From Meandrina meandrites (Eukaryota; Cnidaria; Anthozoa; Scleractinia; Meandrinidae), in assembly GCA_963693305.1 (NCBI GenBank), contig OY855913.1:4026001-4090000 (forward strand): a stretch of DNA of 64,000 nt, written 5' to 3'. Positions 57,401-64,000 of this stretch are shown one piece after another. The position numbers and the translations under genes are program-made. The stretch's first letter is position 1, and the number at the start of each line of letters is the position of its first letter. The notes under the pieces were generated by a model. It ran no database searches. It was not told the DNA's origin and was given only the letters and a program-made list of their open reading frames with translations.

Positions 57401-58241
57401 CTACCCACGGGATTCCGTGACACGTTTCAAATTCTTAGCTCACCTGTCTTTCTTGTTGTGCTTGGAGTCGTTATCTGGTAAGTTTTCATGTATGATGAAT
57501 GTTATGTTTGTATGCAATATAAATTTTATTTTTCGCTCTGTCTGTACTTGAGTAATTACTGACAACTAGTAAATCCTTTCCTTCTTTTCAGCCTTGGATT
57601 GTATTTCTTCTATGCCATAGCCAAGGTTTACCGAAGAATGATCAATGGACTGAGAGAAGAACTTAGTATGGTATGACTGCTTAGCTAAAGCTCACTGTGA
57701 ATAGCTTTTAGGGTGAAGTCTTGGTACCAACCCCGATGAATGAATGATCTTCGCCTTTAGGAAATATATGAAAAGTTTGTACATAATGAAAAGAAGTGGT
57801 GGGTTTTTTTTTAGCTCCACTTCTCTGATAATATTAGAAAATTGTTTTATTTTGAGATGTATCGAAAGTAATTCACGTTTGCTTTGGTTTTGCATTTCGA
57901 CGCTTAGTGATTGGTTCGAAAATCTCGTGCCACTTTCTCGTCCACTCAGAAGTGAAACCAAGACCAATCGTGGCTCGTTTGAGCACGTTTACCCTCGTTT
58001 CACACCAGTTATATCTAATTGCTTTGATTTTTGATTGGTTTACTAGTTTGTCTCTGTATTTTGTGATTGATCAGCGCGAGTGCTGGTTTGGTTTTACGAC
58101 AATCACCAGTTTAAAAAACGCTCTAAACACGCTTTTGCCACAAACCATTGATTTCAGTTTTTGATTATATCTTTAAAGGAATCACGAGACAAGAAGTATC
58201 TCTTGCAGTTTTTTACAAGTCAGTCTGAACAGAAGAGTTGA
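45492..58241 (+). CDS. Transmembrane channel-like (TMC) protein, complete, 764 aa
   Basis: Eighteen exons: 45492-45567, 47583-47835, 48111-48180, 49519-49600, 50084-50454, 51099-51250, 51790-51940, 52718-52879, 53520-53701, 54273-54351, 54833-54930, 55076-55189, 55835-55910, 56457-56587, 56976-57008, 57355-57477, 57592-57670, 58179-58241. Phases match throughout; 2295 nt close on TGA. TMC proteins are multi-pass membrane proteins of the TMEM16/OSCA-like fold; TMC1/2 form hair-cell mechanotransduction channels. Seen: a charged cytosolic N terminus (ILKNLPSRQLSLWTRQ), then GVLSYFTFLKWLLQLNVYIF (TM1), a long extracellular loop with Asn-x-Ser/Thr sites, several further hydrophobic segments, the TMC-box CWENVIGAEMYKL at residue 527, and C-terminal helices. 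It looks nearest to the TMC5/6/7-type branch, which is a guess. The intron at 57009 has a GC donor; exon 4 has a decayed tandem copy just upstream. Confidence 0.95.
46478..46545. repeat. Hairpin repeat in TMC intron 1
   Basis: ATTTCAAAATCGAAC and GTTCGATTTGAAATC pair around GAGCGCGCAGCGCGA, giving a compact palindrome similar in style to the hairpins at 31126-31405. Confidence 0.6.
48847..49300 (-). mobile_element. Dispersed element in TMC intron 3, related to 42602-43028
   Basis: The minus strand shares GGGTATT(C/T)ACTGGAATTT, GAGGAAAT, TACAAG(C/T)TTGTATTTTTG and ACGTGGAG with 42685-42760, and its end carries GTATACAGCTATTTC at 48847 (plus strand). It gives a 124-codon minus frame (48939-49313), but the family relation and the lack of splice context suggest repeat DNA. 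Confidence 0.5.
49305..49444 (+). pseudogene. Decayed tandem copy of TMC exon 4 with in-frame stop
   Basis: A 140-bp block including the end of an intron, the acceptor (TGGTTTTCAG) and most of exon 4 is repeated immediately downstream at 49445-49585, where the real exon (49519-49600) lies. The upstream copy keeps the acceptor and reads MFKICSGTSKEFVNSYEL, then TAA at 49435 where the real exon has TGG (Trp). It lacks the exon end and donor. If its acceptor were used, translation would stop early. Confidence 0.85.
50475..50690 (-). repeat. Intronic repeat copy A (three copies in the TMC gene)
   Basis: The minus strand resembles parts of 53060-53375 and 57835-58140: TTTTGATTGGTTCACTGG, TTGTGATTGGCCAGAG and TTTGGTTTTGG appear in the same order. 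It lies in the intron just after exon 50084-50454. Confidence 0.5.
51279..51545. mobile_element. MITE-like element with GGCAAACGAG ends
   Basis: GGTGGCAAACGAGGGAACAA on the left; on the other strand, GGGCAAACGAGCGGGACACA (from about 51484) and GGCAATGGCAAACGAAGAC (from 51544). Between them, repeated GTTGCGGACA and AACATTTGTTGCGGACACAA blocks occur in both orientations. Intronic in TMC. Confidence 0.55.
52454..52508. repeat. (GTGCGC)n tract
   Basis: About nine perfect hexamers of strictly alternating purine and pyrimidine in TMC intron 7. Such sequence can adopt Z-DNA. Confidence 0.95.
53060..53375 (+). repeat. Intronic repeat copy B
   Basis: GATCGAAAGTAATTCGCATT, AGTGGTTGG, AAACCAATCCTGATTCG, TTGACTGGTTCAATGG and AATCGCTCTAAACC are all matched, in order, by copy C at 57835-58140. 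It also gives a short spurious frame. Confidence 0.6.
54503..54702. repeat. Two-phase tetranucleotide tract: (CAGT)n then (CGGT)n
   Basis: The first 118 bp or so are CAGT repeats with a few CAGCAGT interruptions, then from about 54621 the unit switches abruptly to CGGT for about 19 copies. In TMC intron 10. Confidence 0.95.
56069..56357. mobile_element. MITE with ACACGAGACGATTTTTAACG ends
   Basis: The left end TTACACGAGACGATTTTTAA followed by CGCAACA is mirrored at the right (other strand: TGCACGAGACGATTTTCAAT, then TAACGCAACATGG). A partial second left end (TTACACGAGTCGATTGTTAA) lies at 56115. Intronic in TMC. Confidence 0.7.
57835..58140 (+). repeat. Intronic repeat copy C
   Basis: Matches copy B: ATCGAAAGTAATTCACGTTT, GTGATTGGTTCG, AAACCAAGACCAATCGTGG, TTTTGATTGGTTTACTAG and AACGCTCTAAACACGC. 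It lies in the last TMC intron and ends about 40 bp before the final exon. Confidence 0.6.
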
Positions 58242-58486
58242 GGACAGCCGCAGACAATGGCTTTCTGGCTAAGCCCAGAATCCGGCATTACACGCTCGAC
58301 AACCTAGTCAGGGCAAACTGAAATGTTCGACTTCGCTGGGCGAAGTTATTTAACCCATGGGAAAAAGAAAACCAACTTCTAAAATGTCTCAATTAATTCG
58401 ACTTTGTCACTAAAAATTAGTTAAAAGTGTTTGTATAATTTTGGTTAGGAGAAACCCAAGAAGTGAATTAAGGGAATTAAGCCCGG

Positions 58487-58766
58487 GGACCAAACGATCG
58501 AGGGCGAGAACTAATGAGAGTTCAAAACTCTCGCTCTGGTTTGGCATGAAACTCTCATGCGCTCTCATCGACTTTGAACGTGCTCAAATTTTCCATGAGA
58601 GTTGACGAGAGTTTTCTCTCGTTTGTTGTCGTTCTTGACGGGCTCTCGACGACTCTAGGTCTCGATTTCTTTTGCCCGAGCTGATGATAGTCGATGAGAG
58701 TTGATGAAAACTCTTATGAGAGTAAATTCACATCAACTCTCATCCTCGTTTGGCACAGGCTTAACA
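58487..58766. mobile_element. MITE-like element studded with AACTCTC/GAGAGTT
   Basis: The ends are ACCAAACGATCGAGGGCGAG and, on the other strand, GCCAAACGAGGATGAGAGTT. About ten GAGAGTT or AACTCTC units are scattered between. It lies in the TMC 3' flank. Confidence 0.55.
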
Positions 58767-59313
58767 ATATATGGCCGCGCGAACGCTAGCCTCCAGTCCT
58801 TGCGCGTCCATATGTTTTCCCTTCCAAGCTCAAATTATTTGACTACGCTTCTCGTTTGATAATCCACGACGGGAAAGATGGACTATTTAGAGCCCTTAAT
58901 TAAAGCAGACAGAAATGAATAAGGAACTGTTAATTTGGAAGGCATCTTGAAAACCTCGCATACAAGTAAATAATGTTAGTGTATTAGGGTAACGTTTCTA
59001 AATGGTGAGCATCCATACTAGGTGACTACACGAGTTATTAGGAGAACTTGTTTCCTTTTTGGTAAAGGCAGTTTCGAATTAATTTTCAATGCACAAGTGA
59101 TGTATATTTTCTAAGTAAAGCGATATATGATCAAACCAGAGTCGTATTTTATTTTTGCGGATAAAGAAAATAAGTTGATACTCTTTCTAAGTATCAGCAT
59201 TGGAAAGGAAGTATTTTACCTGCAGTCTGGGAAAGTTAACCCTTTCGCCTTCTTAGAACACATGTCTATGTTTCTAAACCTAAAACTAAAAACCCTGATA
59301 TTTTGACTTCCAC

Positions 59314-61542
59314 TCAATCGATATCTACTCGGAGCGTTCCGAACTTAGGTGTCAAAAATGGATTTGCAATCGGCGTACAGCACACGAACTTAATGGCAAC
59401 TATCGGAGAGCAGGGATCGTCGTAGTTTATATACCCAGCCCTAATTTCTGCTCGGAGCCAGTTGGTCAACCGACGAAAATCATCAGGCGTGAAAAACAGC
59501 TGAACGACCAAAGCCAGAACGCCAGCGCCTATCGGCGAGTGGTGGGCTTTCATGACTTCATGTAACAGCTCTGATCTGTTGCCAAAACTTCCAAGCAGGA
59601 TAATAGACGCGGAGGCGTTTCTGTATACGTAACCGTTTCTGGAAAATCCACCTTTCTCTAGAATGCCATCTTTTCCGAATAGTTGGAACATTACGTTGGC
59701 CATGTAACTGTTTATGGGGAAGTTGATAGTGGCTGATTTGAAGGTGGGTTCAGGTGTGGGTGTGTTGGGGATCTCGTCCCGTTTGAGATCAGCTTCGAGC
59801 TTTCTATGGGCATCTTCATGGGCGGATGAATTCTTTATGAGGTCGGCAACTGGTCTCCGGTAGAGGTTCAACACGACTAGAAAGAAGGGTTTGAATTTAT
59901 CACACTTGTTATAAAAACAAACCTAAGTTTTTACACATTCAAAAAGGTGGGCCATGCACAATGTCTTTATTCCATATCTGGATACTAAATTATTTACAGC
60001 AAGAGACATACTCCCGTGTGGGGGACTCCCAACAGGGACAGAGATGGTCATCTCGCTGGGGGGAGGGGCGGGGGGTGTAAATTAGGGTCTTTAGTCTCAC
60101 TTGTGCTTAGGGTGTTCAGGCACTACTCGTTTGGGTTTGCAAAGTTAACATCCCCCCCCCCCCCTCCATCATCAGGCATAAAAATGTCATGCTTTAAGGT
60201 TTTTAAAAAGCTTGAGCCACGTTCCGATTGGGTCTCCTGGCCTGTAGGGGTTTAATTCCAACTTTTCCAACAAGTATCCCGGTCCCTTTGATATGAGGGT
60301 CCCCCGGGCATATAATCCCAACAACTTTACGGATTAAAACAATTGACCTTTAATAAGTGACAGAGGGCAATTTCGAAAGAAATTTCATGTTGCAGAAAGG
60401 TTTGAGCACATTTCAAAATAACCAGGGACAGATTACACTTGAAAACACGTTCGATGGTCGCCATTTTTAGCGATGCCTCACTTGGCGTTTCACTGAACAA
60501 AAAAAACACGAAATTTTGTTCACCGGATAAAGCTCCTTAATTTTATAGATATCAGCATTTTATGCCTCTAAATATAAGTCTTCTATGACAATTTGCTTTC
60601 ACGGTTAATCCCTGCTACAATTAGACGCATAATGGTTGAGACACTCTACCACGCAAAAGGCCATCTTAATCAGTAAAACTTACGGAACCATGTAATCGAA
60701 CTACCCACGTACTGGGGACGTCTTCTATTCTGTTGATTCCTTACATAAGAACGAAACGATCGACTTGGGGGTGGGGTATTTTAATTCCTATTTTTGCGAG
60801 AGTTTCAAAACTAGCCCCGCATAACCGTGCAATTGCCTCAAGTCTTTTTTGCATCTGATTGTATGTGTTTTCAACTCAGTCAAAATAACCATATTTAAAA
60901 TTCCGTGTTGGGGGTTTTCAGTGTTTCTCTGTATGCCGAGAAAACGGTTTTTGTAAAGCGCTCTTGGCGATTTCGAAGGCGTGAGAAATGACACGCCGAA
61001 TATTAAGCACTTGTGAAACACTCTAAGCCTACTCTTGAAACATTGTCACAAACATAGTCCTTAATACTATCGTAAGTGATCAATTTAACAAGCTGCTTTT
61101 TAAACTTTATGATAAAATTCATGCCGAAAAATTAACCACAAATGCGACAACCTTGGGTTGCGTTTTTGAGTTCTAGTTCAAATTACTGATGTGCGATTAG
61201 TATGCCAGAAAACTTAGACGCGCTTTAACACATTGTTTTCACAAAGTAATATATATTTTGTCGTATTTTGTATATTGGGACAATGAATACGGCATGAATA
61301 TTTTTTCGTGATAAACTCTAGTTTCAAAGACGAGATTAATAATGAAACATGCTTATAAGAGGATTTACCTCCCATACTCAGCAGTAATCAGAATCTACAT
61401 ATATATTTGTGAACTCACATCTGAAGGTGTTCTTGGTAGCTTCGTTGATCGAGCGGATTTTTCGTGTAGCGTTTAACGTTGTGATTCCTATCAAGAAAAA
61501 TACTACTACCGGTACCAAAATACGTAATTTTCCCACTGCCAT
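59314..61542 (-). CDS. Unrecognised secreted or signal-anchored protein, two exons, 228 aa
   Basis: Exon 1 is 61419-61542 and exon 2 is 59314-59876, joined in phase 1 by a GT-AG intron of 1542 bp; 687 nt close on TGA. I do not recognise a family. Residues 1-25 are a hydrophobic leader (MAVGKLRILVPVVVFFLIGI). A basic, Asn-containing segment and a Pro/Thr linker (IPNTPTPEPTF) follow, then a compact region of about 150 residues (MANVMFQLFGKDGILEKGG, NASASIILLGSFGNRSELL, VLALVVQLFFTPDDFRRLTN) ending with a Cys cluster (DDPCS, FVCCTP). Three Asn-x-Ser/Thr sites are visible (LNAT, KNSS, RNAS), as expected outside the cell, plus NRS. The balanced amino-acid use and the clean splice sites argue for a real gene. 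Confidence 0.78.
60000..60305. mobile_element. Diverged relative of the 8.1-kb MITE, in the intron of the unrecognised gene
   Basis: GGGGGACTCCCAACAGGGAC at the left, GGTCATCTCGCTGGGGGG nearby, and at the right (other strand) GGGGACCCTCATATCAAAGG. It shares the GTAAATT(A/T) and CTTAGGGTG(T/TC) blocks with 8111-8462. G and C runs at 60058-60076 and 60150-60164. Confidence 0.55.
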
Positions 61543-62662
61543 CGGACAAAATGTGAATCTTCCTCCACAAGTGATGTTTCCAGAGCCATAAAATAATACT
61601 CAGATTACCAAAAGACGGTGGTCGCCTTGGAGACAAACACTTTAATGTGAGAATTTATCGTTGAATTTCATTTCATTGTGTACATAAAGTGTCGGGTTTT
61701 CTATTGTAGTGCACGTTTGGGAACATTGTTTAATGACATCCTCAAGGAAATATTTCAAAAGTAAAAAACACTTTTTAATAACTTTAATTTTCAGCAGTTG
61801 ATATAAGCACCTTGTAAATAAATAATAAGACTGCAATCTGCACAACTGAAAGCGATTAACTAATCATTCATTTTTCCAAGCGGCAAATATAATTATATAT
61901 TTTTATATATGTTATGAACATTTGACTTAGAATTCTGCGCTTACTATAAAGCCTTATTACGTTATAATTTTTATGGCGAAAATTAATATTGGTCGCTAAC
62001 GAAAGTGTCCCATATCGGACAGGCTCGTCGCATGACACACTTGGTGACCGTGTGCTACAAAACCAGCGGTGCTGGACCGTAAAGAAAAACGTAAATAAAT
62101 TATGAATAAAAAATAGAAAAGGAATGAAATGAAACAGACAAACAAACAAACAAAACAACAACAAAGAAAAAACAATACAAAGGTAAGTCATTCTTCTCTT
62201 GTCCGAGTTGCTTTGTAATAAAACCATAAAATACCGAGTCGGTTTCTTTGTCAGCTGAGCAAAATGAAATAAAAGGGAGGTGGGGGTAAGTGGTCTTTTG
62301 ACAATCGTACAATTGATTGCAACTCATATAAGCAACACGTCAGATCTGGTTATCTTTTTACATGACCATTAGTAATAGCTTTCTGTTACTTTTATTCATC
62401 TTCGCGGTATGCCTGAAAATTAGCTGATGCGGTGTGCCAGTTCAGTCAATAGAACCGAACAACGATCACCATCTAATCTCTCCGTACATTGTCCATACAT
62501 TGTCAAAGACAATCATCGGAAGATCATCACATTGTGTTAATGCACCACAAAATTCTAACGTTACTTACAATCATTACGATCAAAACATTACGATAAGTTG
62601 GGAGAATTTCTGTTCTGAACTTAGAAAGTGTTACTTTACGTTCATATAAAGTTTCGGACGTT
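61543..62662. other. Intergenic, nothing recognised
   Basis: AT-rich DNA between the unrecognised secreted gene and the GPCR. It includes a short A/C-rich run (AAACAAACAAACAAAC, about 62138). No repeat family or gene is evident. Confidence 0.5.
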
Positions 62663-63790
62663 TCACCTCGAAATGGTGTACGCAGTTAGTCGTACGCTAC
62701 CGGTCTGCCCTATGACGCTTACATGATGCCTATTAGATAACGATGAGTTGCTTGTCTGGGAGGATGGCCTCGACCTGCGCAGTGCGCTGCTGCCGATTCT
62801 TCTGATTGACATGAAGAGAGCGCGGTAAGTCTCCTTGAACTTCCGGTTGCTGAGAGAATAGATGAAAGGGTTTAGGGCCGAGTTAAGGTATCCCAGAATC
62901 AGCAGCGAGACTAGCAGTTCAGGTGGCGTGCGATAGAAACAGGGTTTACAAAGGATTAAGACAGTGCTGGTGACGCTGTAGGGAAGCCAGCACACAAACA
63001 ACACGCAGATTATGAAAGCAATCGTTTTTGTCGCTTTGAGATTCCTTTTAAAGTTTCCGCGATCGCGCGGAGTAGGGTGTCGGACAATGTGGCCTGGAGA
63101 CGAGTTTGCCGCGTCACACAACTCCTGGCAGTTTTTCACGTTCTGAGCAATGCGATTAATCTTGAAATATATCCCAGCGATAATGAGCAAAGGTAGAATG
63201 AAGTGAAGGACGCTACTCAGAGCTGAATACGTTGGTGTCACGTTAAAGTAGCAAATGCCTCCCATAATGTAGGATGGATGGTATCGCCACCCCAGGACGG
63301 GCAACATGGAGAACACAAGAGAGTAACACCACAGGCATACCACCACCACACGAGAGTTCTTCACAGACAAGAACTTCGACTTGCGGAACCGTCGCAGCGG
63401 ATCGCTCAGGGTCTTGTACCGGTCAATAGTGAGGATCAAGAGAGTAAGTAATGATGTAGGCACGCTGAAGAGGTAGGCGGTCGTCCATACAATGCAGAGA
63501 ACTTTACCGTGCCTCCAGACTCCACCAAGCAGCAAGCTTTCTGCGTCGAATGGCATGGCCAAGCTCGCCGTCAGAAGATCACAGCAAGCCAATGAAAAGA
63601 TGAAGGACATGGTCGGAGACGAACGGAGGGCTTTATTGAGGCAGATTGCCAAGCAAACCAAACAGTTTCCAACGAGGGAAATGGCGATGATCAACGAATA
63701 ACAAACCAGGGAAATCCTTACAAACATCGGGTGCCATGAGGCGCTGATTTCACGACCCAAAGACGTGTTGTGAAAAGATGTGTTGTTCAT
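62663..63790 (-). CDS. Class A (rhodopsin-like) G protein-coupled receptor, single exon, 375 aa
   Basis: One uninterrupted frame from ATG at 63790 to TGA. Seven hydrophobic segments carry the class A marks: Asn42 in TM1 (GNCLVC), Asp71 in TM2 (SLACCDLL), Cys99 and Cys180 for the TM3-ECL2 disulfide, DRY at 123-125, Pro200 in TM5, CWLPYS at 267-272 in TM6, and NPFIY at 307-311 in TM7, followed by a helix-8 start (NRKFKETY) and a Ser/Arg-rich tail. Three overlapping Asn glycosylation sites lie in the first ten residues. At the amine-binding position (TM3, seven residues after Cys99) there is Tyr106, not Asp, so a classical biogenic-amine receptor is unlikely. The ligand is unknown; large families of such intronless receptors are typical of anthozoans. 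The upstream 210 bp to the window edge show nothing else. Confidence 0.95.
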   Translation of the reverse strand: MNNTSFHNTSLGREISASWHPMFVRISLVCYSLIIAISLVGNCLVCLAICLNKALRSSPTMSFIFSLACCDLLTASLAMPFDAESLLLGGVWRHGKVLCIVWTTAYLFSVPTSLLTLLILTIDRYKTLSDPLRRFRKSKFLSVKNSRVVVVCLWCYSLVFSMLPVLGWRYHPSYIMGGICYFNVTPTYSALSSVLHFILPLLIIAGIYFKINRIAQNVKNCQELCDAANSSPGHIVRHPTPRDRGNFKRNLKATKTIAFIICVLFVCWLPYSVTSTVLILCKPCFYRTPPELLVSLLILGYLNSALNPFIYSLSNRKFKETYRALFMSIRRIGSSALRRSRPSSQTSNSSLSNRHHVSVIGQTGSVRLTAYTISR

Positions 63791-64000
63791 TTTGTCGCGC
63801 TGAGCTGCAAACTGAACCTTTCAAAGAAAAAACAGTGTGTTAGGAAAGGAAATTAGTTTAAATTGCTTACATTTTCTGGTCAAAACAAATAACTGATTTG
63901 AGAAATAATTAAAATCTGACGTGGCTAACTCCTGTGTGCGAAAGCAACAGCAGTCACACAGGTCGTGTACAATCGCACAACTCATTTTACGACGCATTTC

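Noticed and set aside
56918..57481. 187-codon frame on the plus strand
   Set aside because: It runs through TMC exon 56976-57008 in another frame and the following intron, and only enters the true TMC frame in exon 57355-57477; the spliced model explains the conserved part.

Overview
The window is animal nuclear DNA, most likely from an anthozoan cnidarian and probably a stony coral or close relative. Genes are split by short introns, open reading frames are rarely longer than one exon, and the non-coding DNA is dense with small inverted-repeat elements, tRNA-derived SINEs, microsatellites and a tandem array of tRNA-like units of a type I associate with hexacorals. There is no bacterial operon structure. 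By joining exons across GT-AG (twice GC-AG) introns with matching phase, I could rebuild nine genes; five multi-exon models close without a frame error and one gene is a single exon. Left part (1-10.1 kb): a minus-strand gene for the SANT plus BTB protein SANBR (KIAA1841), whose 3' end runs off the left edge; its long introns hold the tRNA-like array (6.26-7.39 kb), SINEs and several MITE-like elements. 10.1-14.7 kb has no gene that I can support. 14.7-18.6 kb holds two convergent secretory genes: a plus-strand Glu/Arg-rich secreted protein (5' exon not found) and a complete five-exon minus-strand gene for a 136-residue secreted WSC-like Cys protein. 21.0-29.7 kb is a complete 14-exon minus-strand SVOP-type major facilitator transporter (497 aa). 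31.8-37.7 kb is a complete nine-exon minus-strand C11orf54 (zinc ester hydrolase, 312 aa), which shares a 230-bp head-to-head promoter with the complete four-exon plus-strand PGAM5 (mitochondrial phosphatase, 289 aa) at 37.9-40.6 kb. 40.6-45.5 kb is repeat-rich and gene-free, including a 1.84-kb transposon-like element. 45.5-58.2 kb is a complete 18-exon plus-strand TMC (transmembrane channel-like) gene (764 aa), with a decayed tandem copy of one exon, three related intronic repeats and two striking simple-sequence tracts. 59.3-61.5 kb is a two-exon minus-strand gene for a 228-residue secreted or membrane-anchored protein that I do not recognise. 62.7-63.8 kb is a single-exon minus-strand class A GPCR (375 aa). 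The genes look like independent housekeeping, neuronal/secretory and sensory loci rather than one pathway. The most unusual items are the tRNA-like array with its own Pol III signals, the duplicated stop-bearing TMC exon, the two GC-AG introns, and the unrecognised secreted proteins.
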